64,000 bases of DNA from Olavius sp. associated proteobacterium Delta 1 (GCA_902749685.1 CACVKW010000605.1:1-64000), one strand, 5' to 3'; positions 25,043 through 34,439 are shown, numbered from the stretch's first letter. Numbers and translations: made by a program. The notes: generated by a model from the sequence alone, not told the origin.

Positions 25043-25633
25043 ATGAGAACTAAAATACTTTTATTGAAGGGTTTGGGTATTATACTCATCGCTGCCCTAA
25101 CTGGCTGTGTCAGTGTGCAGAAGCCTGAAGAGGGCAATTTCAGGGATCCGCTGATCGGTTTGGATCATGTGGAAATTTCCTATTACGCCGGTTATTATTA
25201 TTTCAGTAAGGATGTGACGCCTACCAGGGGGAAGGCAGACAATTACGGCGCACCATTGCTGATGACTTTTGTTTATAAAATCCATAATCCTAATCAGTAT
25301 CCGATAATGCTGGATGGTTTTTCATTTGCCGTCAAGTTTGAGGGCTTCAAGGTAAACAATGCCATCTCACCGGTGGCCATGTGGATCCCCGACGGCAAAA
25401 CTAATTTGCTGCGGGTGCCGGCCATGTTTGATACCCGTCAAACATTGCTGGCGTTGATTATGCCCGAGGCTGAGAAACTCAAGGATAAAAAGATTTCACC
25501 CTGGCACGTTCTGGAGAAGTGGTGGACCGGCGCTCCCGATTTTTCCTTTCCGATTTCCGTTACCGAAGGATCTGCTGTATTCAGGGCCGGCACCGTGATG
25601 CGGGTGGTGGCCTTTGCTGCAACATACCCCTGA
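25043..25633 (+). CDS. LEA14-like (WHy-type) lipoprotein
   Basis: The start at MRTKILLLKGLGIILIAALT gives a lipoprotein signal with lipobox ALTGC (Cys near residue 22). The mature part, DPLIGLDHVEISYYAGYYYF and FVYKIHNPNQYPIMLDGFSF, has the beta-sandwich pattern of LEA14/water-stress proteins, where N-P-N in the strand is typical. 196 residues. Role unknown, probably anchored to an inner or outer membrane leaflet. The start is chosen for the signal; upstream in-frame codons read through the preceding repeat. Confidence 0.72.
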   Translation: MRTKILLLKGLGIILIAALTGCVSVQKPEEGNFRDPLIGLDHVEISYYAGYYYFSKDVTPTRGKADNYGAPLLMTFVYKIHNPNQYPIMLDGFSFAVKFEGFKVNNAISPVAMWIPDGKTNLLRVPAMFDTRQTLLALIMPEAEKLKDKKISPWHVLEKWWTGAPDFSFPISVTEGSAVFRAGTVMRVVAFAATYP

Positions 25634-26027
25634 AGGGGGTAATTACAGGACGAGAAATATTCGGAGAAATGAGTGGAAAATTGGTTCCTTTGCCCGAAAC
25701 AAAACGGCGCAAGGCAGACGGCTCAAGGCGTACGGCGAAAAAATCATAAGGTGGACCACAGCATCAGGGTTGTTTGAAAAAGTTGATGAGTTGAATGCAA
25801 TGCCTAAATGACTTGTGGTGTCAACTCAGATAATCTCTTAGTGCATATCCTCCCACTCATCGTCCTCTATCAATTCTCCCCGATTCTTTGCACTCGGCAC
25901 TATCTCTGCTTCTTGGTTGACTTACCAATCTGACTGGCCTATATTCTTCCAAATAAAGCCCCCCCATATATTTAATTATTAATCTTTTAAACATAAAAGC
26001 GCGCAGCGATTTTAGCGGGAGAATGAC
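25634..26027. other. intergenic region with a GGCGCAAGGC word run
   Basis: GGCGCAAGGCAGACGG, CTCAAGGCGTACGGCG (25707-25741) is another word array. After it the sequence is AT- and C-rich with no frame, hairpin or promoter I can support before the ACT gene. Confidence 0.4.
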
Positions 26028-26504
26028 ATGGTCCGAACAGAAATTTCCCTTTTTATGAAAAATGCACCGGGTGAACTCGGCAAACTGGCTTCACTTTTTG
26101 GCAGCGAGGGCGTCAATATTGATGCCCTCACCATCCAGGATGCCTCTTCTTATGTTCAGGAACTTTTCAAGGCCAGGGGCAAATCGCTGAAACGAATCGC
26201 ATCGGCTGCCAGTTACAACTCCATGCGCAAGGATTCAGTCGAATATGCCCTGATTCGACTGCTGGTAGGTGATACGGATAAAGCCGTCGACCTCCTGTCG
26301 CAAAACGAATATATATTTGACCTGATGCCGGTGATTGCCCTGGAACTGGATAACCATCCCGGTGAACTGGCAAATATCACCACCAAATTCGGCGAGGAGG
26401 GCATCAACATCAATTACGTCTACGGTTCGGTGCAGTCCCCGGATTCCAAATGCCTGTTTGTTTTCTGTCCGGAAGATATTGACCTGGCGGCGAAGATATT
26501 TTAA
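26028..26504 (+). CDS. tandem ACT-domain regulatory protein
   Basis: 158 residues with two ACT repeats: residues 3-36 (EISLFMKNAPGELGKLASLF, SEGVNIDALTIQD) and about 100-150 (VIALELDNHPGELANITTKF, EEGININYVYGSV). ACT domains bind small ligands, usually amino acids. The first repeat is followed by an insert (SSYVQELFKARGKSLKRIAS) not typical for the domain. Ribosome site GGGAG precedes the ATG. No enzymatic domain, so an allosteric or sensor partner. Convergent with the acyl-CoA dehydrogenase gene. Confidence 0.82.
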   Translation: MVRTEISLFMKNAPGELGKLASLFGSEGVNIDALTIQDASSYVQELFKARGKSLKRIASAASYNSMRKDSVEYALIRLLVGDTDKAVDLLSQNEYIFDLMPVIALELDNHPGELANITTKFGEEGININYVYGSVQSPDSKCLFVFCPEDIDLAAKIF

Positions 26505-26519
26505 GTGTGAATAGAATGC

Positions 26520-26576
26520 GGAAGTCGGACCCGGCGTCGTTCCGCTTGCAGCTGAACGACGCCGGGTCCGACTTCC
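26520..26576. terminator. perfect 23-bp inverted repeat between convergent genes
   Basis: GGAAGTCGGACCCGGCG...TTC (26520-26542) is perfectly complementary to 26554-26576 around an 11-base loop. It occupies nearly the whole gap between the convergent ACT and acyl-CoA dehydrogenase genes and could stop transcription from both sides, although no T-run follows. Its outer part (GAATGCGGAAGTCGGA) is the same word used in the arrays at 49.3 and 54.0 kb, so it is likely a compact member of the element family. Confidence 0.7.
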
Positions 26577-26585
26577 AACTTCCGT

Positions 26586-27740
26586 CTATGGATTCCGCTT
26601 ATCTTTGAAAATCTGATTTGAAATCACCACCCGTTGAATTTCTGATGTTCCTTCGTAGATGGTAAATACCCGTGCATCCCGGTAAAAGCGCTCTACGGGA
26701 TATTCTTTGGTAAAACCGTATCCGCCGTGAAGCTGTATGGCTTTGGCCGTTATGCGATTGACCATTTCAGAGGCAAAGAGTTTGGCCATTGAGGCCTGCA
26801 GGGTGAAGTTTTCGCCATGATCCTTCATCTCGGCGGCGGACAGCATCATTAGCCTGGCTGCTTCAATTTCAGTCGCCATGTCGGCAACGATCCACCGCAG
26901 GCCCTGAAATTTAGATATTGATTGACCGAATTGCTCCCTTTCCCGGGTATATTGAACGGCCGCATCAAAAGCGGCCTGGGCCACGCCAACGGATTGCGCC
27001 GCAATTCCGATACGGCCGCCGTCAAGACCCGTCATGGCGATCAGGAAGCCGTCGCCCTCATTCCCCAGACGATTTTCAGCCGGTATCCGGCAATCTTCAA
27101 AGATAAGATCAGCGGTGTCGGAAGCCCGCAACCCCATTTTATCTTCCAGCGGTCCAACCGTCAGCCCCGGTGTCCCCTGCTCAACCAGAAAGGCACTGAT
27201 TCCCTTGTGACGAGCTTCTTCGTCCGTTTTAGCCGTAACTATAGTCAGTCCGGCATTTTTACCGGTGGTCGTAAAACGTTTCGTGCCGTTCAGGATATAA
27301 CTGTTACCGTCAAAAACCGCTTTGGTGGTCTGGCGAACCGGATCTGAACCGGCGTTGGGTTCCGTCAACGCAAAGGCCCCAATGATTTCGCCGGTTGCCA
27401 TGCGCTTAAGGTATTTTTGTTTCTGGTCCTCGCTGCCGTTTCGCATAATACTTTCACAGACAATCGAATTGTGAACTGACATCACCACGGCTGTTGAAGC
27501 ACAAGCATAGGCAATTTCGGCAAGTGCCAGCACGTAACTGACAGTATCGGCACCCGAACCGCCGTATTCGGGTGGCACCATCATACCCATCAGTCCCAGT
27601 TCCCCCAGTTTCTGCAGATTATCTACTGGAAATTCTTTGGTCTTATCGCGTTCCATAGCCTTGGGTGCAAACTCCGATCGTGCCAGATCCCTGACCATGG
27701 ATTGGATCATGAGCTGTTCTTCGGTAAATTTGTAAGACAT
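26586..27740 (-). CDS. acyl-CoA dehydrogenase (short/branched-chain type)
   Basis: 384 residues from MSYKFTEEQLMIQSMVRDLA, with GGAGG about 9 bases upstream of the ATG at 27740. FAD-binding AFALTEPNAGSDPVRQTTKA and TTTGKNAGLTIV, then QLHGGYGFTKEYPVERFYRD, and catalytic Glu in IYEGTSEIQRVVISNQIF near residue 365. It makes the alpha-beta double bond in an acyl-CoA and passes electrons to ETF. It lies in a run of minus-strand acyl-CoA genes (regulator, 3-hydroxyacyl-CoA dehydrogenase, thiolase, IcmF), fitting butyryl- or isobutyryl/isovaleryl-CoA oxidation. Confidence 0.95.
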   Translation of the reverse strand: MSYKFTEEQLMIQSMVRDLARSEFAPKAMERDKTKEFPVDNLQKLGELGLMGMMVPPEYGGSGADTVSYVLALAEIAYACASTAVVMSVHNSIVCESIMRNGSEDQKQKYLKRMATGEIIGAFALTEPNAGSDPVRQTTKAVFDGNSYILNGTKRFTTTGKNAGLTIVTAKTDEEARHKGISAFLVEQGTPGLTVGPLEDKMGLRASDTADLIFEDCRIPAENRLGNEGDGFLIAMTGLDGGRIGIAAQSVGVAQAAFDAAVQYTREREQFGQSISKFQGLRWIVADMATEIEAARLMMLSAAEMKDHGENFTLQASMAKLFASEMVNRITAKAIQLHGGYGFTKEYPVERFYRDARVFTIYEGTSEIQRVVISNQIFKDKRNP

Positions 27741-27754
27741 AGTCATCCTCCGGT

Positions 27755-27835
27755 TGCACCGGAAATCCGAAACACGAAGCTCGAAACTCGAAACAACATT
27801 AAAATTTCAAAATTCCAAATTTTCTAAACCAAAGA
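27755..27835. repeat. CGAAAnnCGAAAC and AAATTCCAAA word arrays
   Basis: GAAATCCGAAACACGAAGCTCG, AAACTCGAAAC then AAATTTCAAAATTCCAAATTTTC. Two adjacent short word runs fill the gap between the dehydrogenase and the regulator gene. Confidence 0.45.
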
Positions 27836-27851
27836 ACCTTTGTAGATGGCC

Positions 27852-28403
27852 TTACGGCGAATAGATCACAACGATCAGCTCCGCTCTTTCATCGCTGGCA
27901 CTTTTAAGTTTGTGTTGGATCCCCGAGTTAAAATGAAGCGAATCCCCCTGCTCCAACGTATTCACATGCTCACCCACCGCCACCTCGACTCTGCCGGCCA
28001 ATACATACACAAATTCTTCTCCTTCGTGATGATAATCTACGCCCTTGTGGTCCTGCTGTGCTTCAATTATTACGCGGAAGGCTTTCAGGTGCTTATTCTC
28101 TGCGCCCGGTGTTAAGGTCGTATAGGCATAATTATCCGTACGCTTGGTTTGGGCTTTAATCCGACTTTCCAGCTTCGATTCCGGTTCTTTAAGCAGAGAT
28201 CCGGAGTCTATTTGCAAAGCCCGGGCGATCTGCAATAAGGCTCCGACCGGTGGAATGGCTTTGCCGCTCTCAACCTCTTTTAAATACTCGGTGGAAAATC
28301 CGGTTTCATTGGCGACACGATCAAAGGAAAATTTTTTGCTTGTCCTGGCCTTTTTGATTTTCTTACCGATCGGTACCGGTGCGGCCTTTTTTTTGCGTGG
28401 CAT
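27852..28403 (-). CDS. XRE-family regulator with cupin domain
   Basis: 183 residues. A basic, Lys-rich start (MPRKKKAAPVPIGKKIKKAR), helix-turn-helix at about 14-66 (FSFDRVANETGFSTEYLKEV, GKAIPPVGALLQIARAL), and a C-terminal cupin at about 110-180 (KGVDYHHEGEEFVYVLAGRV, LEQGDSLHFNSGIQHKL). This architecture senses a small ligand in the cupin barrel and regulates transcription. GGAGG precedes the start. It lies inside the acyl-CoA gene run and may control it. Confidence 0.9.
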   Translation of the reverse strand: MPRKKKAAPVPIGKKIKKARTSKKFSFDRVANETGFSTEYLKEVESGKAIPPVGALLQIARALQIDSGSLLKEPESKLESRIKAQTKRTDNYAYTTLTPGAENKHLKAFRVIIEAQQDHKGVDYHHEGEEFVYVLAGRVEVAVGEHVNTLEQGDSLHFNSGIQHKLKSASDERAELIVVIYSP

Positions 28404-28423
28404 GAGACCTCCCCAAAAATATT

Positions 28424-28622
28424 ATGCCTAAAATTCAAAATGGCTAAAATGCCTAAAGTTAGGGAATTGCGTCGTTTTTATTAAAAGAAAAACACAAGAC
28501 TCGCTGTGATGTTTTTTTCTGAATTGTGATTTACCATGCGGCGGACATCGCCCTCCCAATAGAAGACAGAGCGTAGCGACACCATAATTTTAGGCAGTTT
28601 AGGCAGTTTAGGCAGTCTGCAA
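28424..28622. repeat. composite element with CTAAAATG / TTTAGGCAG arms
   Basis: Left arm ATGCCTAAAATTC, AAAATGGCTAAAATGCC, TAAAGTTAGGG. Core with GCGTCGTTTTTATTAAAAG and, near the right end, GACAGAGCGTAGCGACACC. Right arm AATTTTAGGCAGTTTAGGC, AGTTTAGGCAG. Inverted arms with slightly different words. Fills the gap between the regulator and 3-hydroxybutyryl-CoA dehydrogenase. Confidence 0.65.
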
Positions 28623-28624
28623 TT

Positions 28625-29476
28625 TTATGTATATTCGTAAAACCCCCTCCCCGTCTTTCTTCCCAGCCAGCCGACTTCTACGTATTTGCGCAGCAGGGGG
28701 CAGGGGCGGTATTTTGAATCCTTGAAGCCGTCATAAAGTGTTTCCATGATAGCCAGGCAGGTATCCAGGCCGATTAAATCCGCCAGTGCCAACGGACCCA
28801 TGGGATGATTCATACCGAGTTTCATGACGGTATCGATGTCTTCCCGGGTTCCAACACCGTGATAAAGACTAAAAACCGCCTCGTTGATCATCGGCATCAA
28901 GATTCGATTGGCAATAAATCCCGGATAGTCATTGGACTTGGCCGGTGTTTTACCGAATTTTTCTGCCAGATCCCAGGTGATCTTAAATGTCTCTTCCGAG
29001 GTGGCAATGCCCGGTATCACTTCAACCAGCCGCATGACCGGTACGGGGTTCATAAAATGCATCCCGATAACCTTAGCGGGACGTTTGGTTTGGGCGGCAA
29101 TCCGTCCGATGGGGATTGAAGAGGTATTGGACGATAAAATCACACCGGGCTGACAAATTTCGTCCAGGTCCTTAAAAATTTGATTTTTGATGGTTTCATT
29201 CTCGGTGGCTGCTTCAACGACAAAATCAGCGGTCGCCAGGTCCTGCAGGCTGACACTGGTTTTTATCCTTCCCAGAACCGCGTCTTTTTCCTCGCCGGTC
29301 ATTTTACCTTTATCGACGCTGCGTGATAAGATTTTAGTAATCGTTGCCAGACCGCGCTCGACAAACTCGGCCTTGATATCGTTCATGATCACATCCAGGC
29401 CGCTCATCGCGGCAACCTGCGTGATTCCATTGCCCATCTGACCGGCTCCGATGACACCGAATGTTTTTACTTCCAT
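28625..29476 (-). CDS. hbd: 3-hydroxybutyryl-CoA dehydrogenase
   Basis: 283 residues. N-terminal Rossmann motif VIGAGQMGNGITQVAAMSG, catalytic His in KVIGMHFMNPVPVMRLVEVI near residue 138, SNDYPGFIANRILMPMINEA and HPMGPLALADLIGLDTCLAI in the C-terminal helical domain. It oxidises 3-hydroxyacyl-CoA with NAD. AGGAGG lies upstream of the start. Next in line with thiolase, acyl-CoA dehydrogenase and IcmF, so butyryl-CoA-level metabolism is the likely role. Confidence 0.96.
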   Translation of the reverse strand: MEVKTFGVIGAGQMGNGITQVAAMSGLDVIMNDIKAEFVERGLATITKILSRSVDKGKMTGEEKDAVLGRIKTSVSLQDLATADFVVEAATENETIKNQIFKDLDEICQPGVILSSNTSSIPIGRIAAQTKRPAKVIGMHFMNPVPVMRLVEVIPGIATSEETFKITWDLAEKFGKTPAKSNDYPGFIANRILMPMINEAVFSLYHGVGTREDIDTVMKLGMNHPMGPLALADLIGLDTCLAIMETLYDGFKDSKYRPCPLLRKYVEVGWLGRKTGRGFYEYT

Positions 29477-29489
29477 CGTTTTTCCTCCT

Positions 29490-29676
29490 AGTAATAAGTA
29501 ATTAGGTTTCAGGTTTCAGGTGTCAGGCCTTTGAGGCGGTTCACCATCGCTGACACCTGAAACCTGACACCCGAAATCCTCCACCTCTGATTATCTTTTA
29601 AACTCGGCGCACACTCTTTACGCTTTGCGCTATGCGCTATGCTCCGTCGTCCCGCAACCCGCAACCCGCAACCCGT
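29490..29676. repeat. CAGGTTTCAGGTGTCAGG inverted arms plus CGCAACC array
   Basis: AGGTTTCAGGTTTCAGGTGTC (29504-29525 region) is answered by CTGACACCTGAAACCTGACACC (29549-29575) around a 23-base loop. After it come TTTACGCTTTGCGCTATGCGC and CCCGCAACCCGCAACCCGC, two other word types. Lies between hbd and the thiolase gene. Confidence 0.65.
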
Positions 29677-29677
29677 A

Positions 29678-30853
29678 TTATCTTTTAACCACCAGTGCCA
29701 CCGCTTCGCCACCCCCCAGACAGAGTGTGGCCAGGCCGGTTTTTTTATCCTGTTTGATCATTTCATGGATCAGGGTCACCAGTACCCGGCATCCGCTGGC
29801 GCCGATCGGATGACCGAGAGCGACACTGCCGCCATTGACATTGACTTTTTCCGGATTCAGGTTCAGCTCATTTAAAACCGCCACAGTCGATCCACTGAAA
29901 GCTTCATTACTTTCGAATAGATCAACCTCATCGATAGATATTCCTTCTTTTGCCAGGCATTTTGGAATCGCCAAAATCGGTGCCACCAGGACATATTTCA
30001 TATCCAAACCGGCTGAGGCCTGGGCACCGATGGTTGCCAGGATGCTGCATCCCATTTCTTCGGCTTTGTCGCGGGACATCACGACAACGGCCGCCGCCCC
30101 GTCACTGATGATCGAGGCATTGCCGGCCGTGGCAAATCCGTCTTTCTGAAAAGCCGGTTTCATTTTGGCCATTAATTCATAGCTGGTTTCCCGCGGGCAT
30201 TCATCCTGGCTGAAAACTACCGGGTCGCCCTTGCGCTGGGGGATTGAGACCGGTACAATTTCATCTACAAATCTACCGCTAGTGATCGACTCCAGGGTGC
30301 GGCGATAGGATTCTACGGCATACCGGTCCTGATCCTCCCGGCTGACACCGTACTTTTCGGAGCAAAGATCATTGGAAATACCCATATGAAAATCATTGAC
30401 AATATCCCACAACCCGTCATGAACCATGTGATCCTGCAGCGTGCCGCTTCCCATGCGAAATCCGAAACGGGCCTTCTCCAGGTAATAGGGTGCCATGGTC
30501 ATATTTTCCATGCCCCCGGCGACGACCACGTCGGCATCCCCGAGCTGGATCGCCTGGGCTGCCAGCATCACCGATTTTAAAGCGGATCCGCAAACTTTAT
30601 TGACCGTGATGCATTCCACCTCCCAGGGCATCTGGGCCCTGACCGCCGCCTGTTTGGCCGGATTCTGGCCATAACCGCAGGGAAGCACGATACCCATTAT
30701 GGCTTCGTTAACGGCACTTTTCTCGATACCGGCCCTTTTGACGGCTTCCTCAATAACAATCGCCCCCAGTTGTGTTGCACCAATTTTACCCAGCGACCCG
30801 TTGAAACTGCCTAACGGCGTGCGCACAGCACTTACTATCACTGCTTCTCTCAT
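29678..30853 (-). CDS. acetyl-CoA C-acyltransferase (thiolase)
   Basis: 391 residues. Catalytic Cys in [20 protein letters not shown] near residue 88, [13 protein letters not shown], catalytic His in [20 protein letters not shown] near 348 and Cys in [15 protein letters not shown] at the end. It cleaves or forms 3-ketoacyl-CoA with CoA. Shares strand and context with hbd and icmF. Degradative or biosynthetic direction cannot be read from sequence. Confidence 0.95.
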   Translation of the reverse strand: MREAVIVSAVRTPLGSFNGSLGKIGATQLGAIVIEEAVKRAGIEKSAVNEAIMGIVLPCGYGQNPAKQAAVRAQMPWEVECITVNKVCGSALKSVMLAAQAIQLGDADVVVAGGMENMTMAPYYLEKARFGFRMGSGTLQDHMVHDGLWDIVNDFHMGISNDLCSEKYGVSREDQDRYAVESYRRTLESITSGRFVDEIVPVSIPQRKGDPVVFSQDECPRETSYELMAKMKPAFQKDGFATAGNASIISDGAAAVVVMSRDKAEEMGCSILATIGAQASAGLDMKYVLVAPILAIPKCLAKEGISIDEVDLFESNEAFSGSTVAVLNELNLNPEKVNVNGGSVALGHPIGASGCRVLVTLIHEMIKQDKKTGLATLCLGGGEAVALVVKR

Positions 30854-30872
30854 AGGATGAGTCTCCTTTCAG

Positions 30873-30945
30873 AATTTAAAATCATAAATCCCAAGTACCA
30901 AATCTCAAATAAATCACAAATTCGAATATCCAATGACCAAAACAT
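30873..30945. repeat. AAATCnCAAATAnCAAAT word array
   Basis: AAATCATAAATCCCAAGTACC, AAATCTCAAATAAATCAC, AAATTCGAATATCCAATGACC. Same word type as the arms at 41.08-41.28 kb; no right arm seen before icmF. Confidence 0.5.
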
Positions 30946-30962
30946 GGTAGTTAAGAGGTTTA

Positions 30963-30976
30963 TTGATCTAAGTCAA
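30963..30976. promoter_or_regulatory. FNR/CRP-like palindrome upstream of the thiolase gene
   Basis: TTGATCTAAGTCAA differs by one base from TTGAT-N4-ATCAA. It lies about 110 bases upstream of the thiolase start, next to a minus-strand TTGACA (30988-30983). A site for a CRP/FNR-family regulator is possible; one site by eye is weak evidence. Confidence 0.3.
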
Positions 30977-31030
30977 TATTATTGTCAAGTTTGCCGATAC
31001 CGGAAAATTGACTCGCGCAATCTAAAACGC

Positions 31031-34000
31031 TTACATATTGCGCCTAAATTTTCCACCCACATCATACAACGCCTGCGTAATTTGTCCCAGGCTGCAGGTC
31101 CGGACGGTGTCCATCAGTTCCGCAAAAATGTTGTCACCGGACAGTGCAACTCGCTGCAGACGCTCCAGGGCTGCCGCCGCTTCCTGCTTGTGATGCTTTT
31201 TAAAATCCGCCAGGCGTGTTAGCTGGGATTGTTTTTCTGCTTCGGTCGCGCGGGCCAGTTCGATGCTCTCACTCAGGTGCTCGTCATCGGCATCCGGATC
31301 GCGGAAGGTGTTGACGCCGATGATGGGAAGCTGACCGGTGTGCTTTCGCATTTCATAATACATGGATTCTTCCTGGATCTTGCTGCGCTGATAGCCGGTC
31401 TCCATCGCCCCCAGCACACCGCCGCGCTCGGTGATGCGGTCGAACTCCATCAGCACGGCTTCTTCCACCAGATCCGTCAATTGTTCGAAAATGAAACTGC
31501 CCTGGTTCATATTTTCATTGGCTGTCAGACCCCACTCACGATTAATGATCAGCTGGATTGCCAGGGCTCTTCTGACCGACTCTGAGGTCGGTGTTGTAAT
31601 GGCTTCGTCAAAAGCGTTGGTATGCAGGCTGTTGCAGTTGTCATAGATCGCGCATAAAGCCTGCAGCGTAGTGCGAACGTCGTTGAATTGAATGTCCTGG
31701 CTGTGAAGCGATCGGCCGGAGGTTTGAATATGATATTTTAACATTTGAGAGCGGTCAGCGCCGCCGTATTTAGATCTCAGGGCGATGGACCATATGCGCC
31801 GTGCAACGCGACCGATAACATTGTACTCAGGATCCAGGCCGTTTGAAAAGAAAAACGATAAATTCGGGCCAAAGCTGTCAATCGGCATACCGCGGGACAG
31901 ATAGTATTCAACGTAGGTAAACCCGTTGGCCAGGGTAAGGGCCAGCTGGGTGATGGGATTGGCCCCGGCCTCGGCAATGTGATATCCGGAGATGGATACC
32001 GAGTAAAAATTGCGGACATTTTTGTCGATAAAGTACTGCTGGATATCGCCCATCATCTTCAGAGCAAAATCAATGGAAAAGATGCAGGTGTTTTGCCCCT
32101 GATCCTCTTTCAGGATGTCGGCCTGCACGGTTCCGCGCACATTGGACAATACCTCGGCTCGAATCAGTGCGTGCTGCTCCTCGGTGGGTTGCCGGCCGTT
32201 TTCGGCTTTGAACTGATCGATTTTCTGATCGATGGCGGTGTTCAGAAACATGGCCAGTATAATCGGTGCCGGACCGTTGATGGTCATGGAAACCGACGTG
32301 CTGGGGGCACACAGTTCAAACCCGTCATAGAGCACTTTCATATCGTCCAGGGTGCAGATGCTGACGCCCGAAGTGCCCACTTTGCCATATATATCCGGCC
32401 GAATGTCCGGATCGTATCCATAAAGGGTTACCGAATCAAAGGCGGTCGAAAGGCGCTTGGCTTCGTAATTGGCCGACAGCATCTTAAACCTGCGGTTGGT
32501 GCGGGCCGGGTCACCCTCGCCGGCAAACATGCGCGTCGGGTCCTCATCCACCCGCTTTAGGGGAAAGACGCCGGCCGTATAAGGAAAGCGACCGGGCACA
32601 TTTTCTTGCCGCATCCAGCGGTAGAGTTCACCGGGATCCTGAAAACGGGGCAAGGCGATTTTGGGTATCAGTGAGTGTGACAAAGATTCAATGTGCAGCG
32701 GAACTCGAATTTCCCGCTCGCGCACCTGGTACACCAGTTCTTTTTGAGAGTAAGTTTCTTTGATATTCTGCCATTCATCCAGACAGCCAAGCGTATCCGG
32801 ATCCAAAGCAGCCTTGGCTTTGTGCACCTCCTCTTTCAGTCTATCAAGTATTTGTTGAGAATCGCCCTTAAGGTTGTCGCTGCTCAATCTGTGGGCCGTT
32901 TCTTTCAAATGCCAGAAATCACGCAATGCGCGGGATTGATCTTCAGTTTTCTGATGATAGCCCCTGACCGTATCGGCAATTTCGCTCAGGTAGCGGGTCC
33001 GTTGGGGGGGGATAATGATCGTTTTGGACGAAGAAATATTGTTCTCCGGTTTAGGCAGCCGAGCCTTGAGTTTTACACCGGTTTTTGATTGAATGGTATC
33101 CAGAATGGCATGGTAAAGAGCGCTGACCCCGTCATCGTTAAACTTGGAAGCAATCGTGCCGAAGACCGGCATCTCAGCCGGATCGCGGTCAAATGCTTTG
33201 CGGTTGCGCTGCACCTGTTTGCGAACATCGCGCACGGCATCTTCGCCGCCTCGTTTCTCATACTTGTTGACCACCACCAGGTCGGCAAAGTCAAGCATAT
33301 CGATTTTTTCAAGCTGGGATGCGGCACCAAATTCGCTGGTCATGACGTAGACAGCGACATCAACCAGATCAACGATCCTTGAGTCCCCCTGCCCAATTCC
33401 AGCGGTTTCGGCAATTATCAGATCAAAGCCGGCCGCCTTGACGGCAGCGATGGCATCGGCCAGAACTTCAGGGATTTCAGATTGGGATTGGCGGGTGGCC
33501 AATGACCGCAGATACACCCGCGGGTTTCCGATGGCGTTCATACGGATGCGATCTCCCAACAGGGCCCCGCCGGTTTTGCGTCGCGATGGATCGCAGCTGA
33601 TGACGGCTACGTGAAGGTTCTTGAAATCATGCAGAATGCGCAAAATAACTTCATCGGTCAGTGACGATTTTCCTGCGCCCCCGGTACCGGTAATACCAAT
33701 GATGGGGGTCAGGCGGTCTGCGATTCTGTTAGCCATTTCGGACCGCAGGGCTGCCAGGTTGCCGTCTCCCTGGACCTTTGCCAACTCGGCGGCTGAAATC
33801 AGATTGGCCACGGCCAATTTGTTTTGCGGTGACAGGCCGTCAAAAGAAAATGAATCGTCTTTTACAGTGGGAAAATCCATGTTTTGAACCATGTGATTGA
33901 TCATGCCCTGGAGTCCCATTGTCGTACCGTCATCCGGTGAATAAATCTTGGTGACCCCGTAAGCCTCCAGTTCATTGATTTCTTCCGGCACGATGACCCC

Positions 34001-34300
34001 GCCGCCGCCGCCGAAAATTTTGATATGGGGTGCCTCTCGTTCTCTTAATAGATCCACCAGATAATTAAAAAATTCGATATGACCACCCTGGTAGCTTGAC
34101 ACCGCAATGCCTTGAGCATCTTCTTCAATGGCAGCATCCACGATTTCCTGGACGGATCGGTTGTGCCCCAGATGAATAACTTCAACGCCTGTGTCCTGGA
34201 GTATCCGCCGCATAATATTTATGGCGGCATCATGACCATCAAAAAGGGATGTCGCTGTCACAATTCGAATAAAATTTTTGGGTTTGTAAACTTCAACCAT
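31031..34300 (-). CDS. icmF: fused isobutyryl-CoA mutase IcmF (B12-binding, G-protein and mutase domains)
   Basis: 1089 residues, the usual IcmF length. Order: B12-binding domain (about 10-140; DGHDAA with the cobalt-ligand His at 23); MeaB-type GTPase chaperone (about 200-410; P-loop GITGTGGAGKSSLTDEV, AETAGIGQGDSRI, VVNKYEKRG); linker; mutase barrel (about 560-1080; RMFAGEGDPARTNRRFK, AKRLSTAFDSVTLYG, ISGYHIAEAGANP, YHIQTSGRSLHSQ). Phe in RMFAGEG, where methylmalonyl-CoA mutase has Tyr, fits isobutyryl/butyryl-CoA. It interconverts these by an adenosylcobalamin radical, feeding branched substrates into the neighbouring butyryl-CoA enzymes. Ribosome site GAGGAG. A close variant acting on other acyl-CoAs cannot be excluded. 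Confidence 0.96.
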   Translation of the reverse strand: MVEVYKPKNFIRIVTATSLFDGHDAAINIMRRILQDTGVEVIHLGHNRSVQEIVDAAIEEDAQGIAVSSYQGGHIEFFNYLVDLLREREAPHIKIFGGGGGVIVPEEINELEAYGVTKIYSPDDGTTMGLQGMINHMVQNMDFPTVKDDSFSFDGLSPQNKLAVANLISAAELAKVQGDGNLAALRSEMANRIADRLTPIIGITGTGGAGKSSLTDEVILRILHDFKNLHVAVISCDPSRRKTGGALLGDRIRMNAIGNPRVYLRSLATRQSQSEIPEVLADAIAAVKAAGFDLIIAETAGIGQGDSRIVDLVDVAVYVMTSEFGAASQLEKIDMLDFADLVVVNKYEKRGGEDAVRDVRKQVQRNRKAFDRDPAEMPVFGTIASKFNDDGVSALYHAILDTIQSKTGVKLKARLPKPENNISSSKTIIIPPQRTRYLSEIADTVRGYHQKTEDQSRALRDFWHLKETAHRLSSDNLKGDSQQILDRLKEEVHKAKAALDPDTLGCLDEWQNIKETYSQKELVYQVREREIRVPLHIESLSHSLIPKIALPRFQDPGELYRWMRQENVPGRFPYTAGVFPLKRVDEDPTRMFAGEGDPARTNRRFKMLSANYEAKRLSTAFDSVTLYGYDPDIRPDIYGKVGTSGVSICTLDDMKVLYDGFELCAPSTSVSMTINGPAPIILAMFLNTAIDQKIDQFKAENGRQPTEEQHALIRAEVLSNVRGTVQADILKEDQGQNTCIFSIDFALKMMGDIQQYFIDKNVRNFYSVSISGYHIAEAGANPITQLALTLANGFTYVEYYLSRGMPIDSFGPNLSFFFSNGLDPEYNVIGRVARRIWSIALRSKYGGADRSQMLKYHIQTSGRSLHSQDIQFNDVRTTLQALCAIYDNCNSLHTNAFDEAITTPTSESVRRALAIQLIINREWGLTANENMNQGSFIFEQLTDLVEEAVLMEFDRITERGGVLGAMETGYQRSKIQEESMYYEMRKHTGQLPIIGVNTFRDPDADDEHLSESIELARATEAEKQSQLTRLADFKKHHKQEAAAALERLQRVALSGDNIFAELMDTVRTCSLGQITQALYDVGGKFRRNM

Positions 34301-34311
34301 GTTGTCTCCTC

Positions 34312-34439
34312 ATTAAATGACTAATGACAATTTACTAATGAATATTTGATGAAGTCGCTTCGCTCCGACTTTTTATAGCTGTAATTCCCATTTAAAACGA
34401 TAGAATACCTTAATTTGTCATTAGTCATTATTCATTTCC
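34312..34439. repeat. composite element with CTAATGA / TCATTAG arms
   Basis: Left arm AATGACTAATGACAA, TTACTAATGAATATTTG. Core GTCGCTTCGCTCCGACTTTT then GATAGAATACC (34399-34409). Right arm TTTGTCATTAGTCATTATTC. Clean copy with both core blocks, located between tetR and icmF. Confidence 0.78.
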
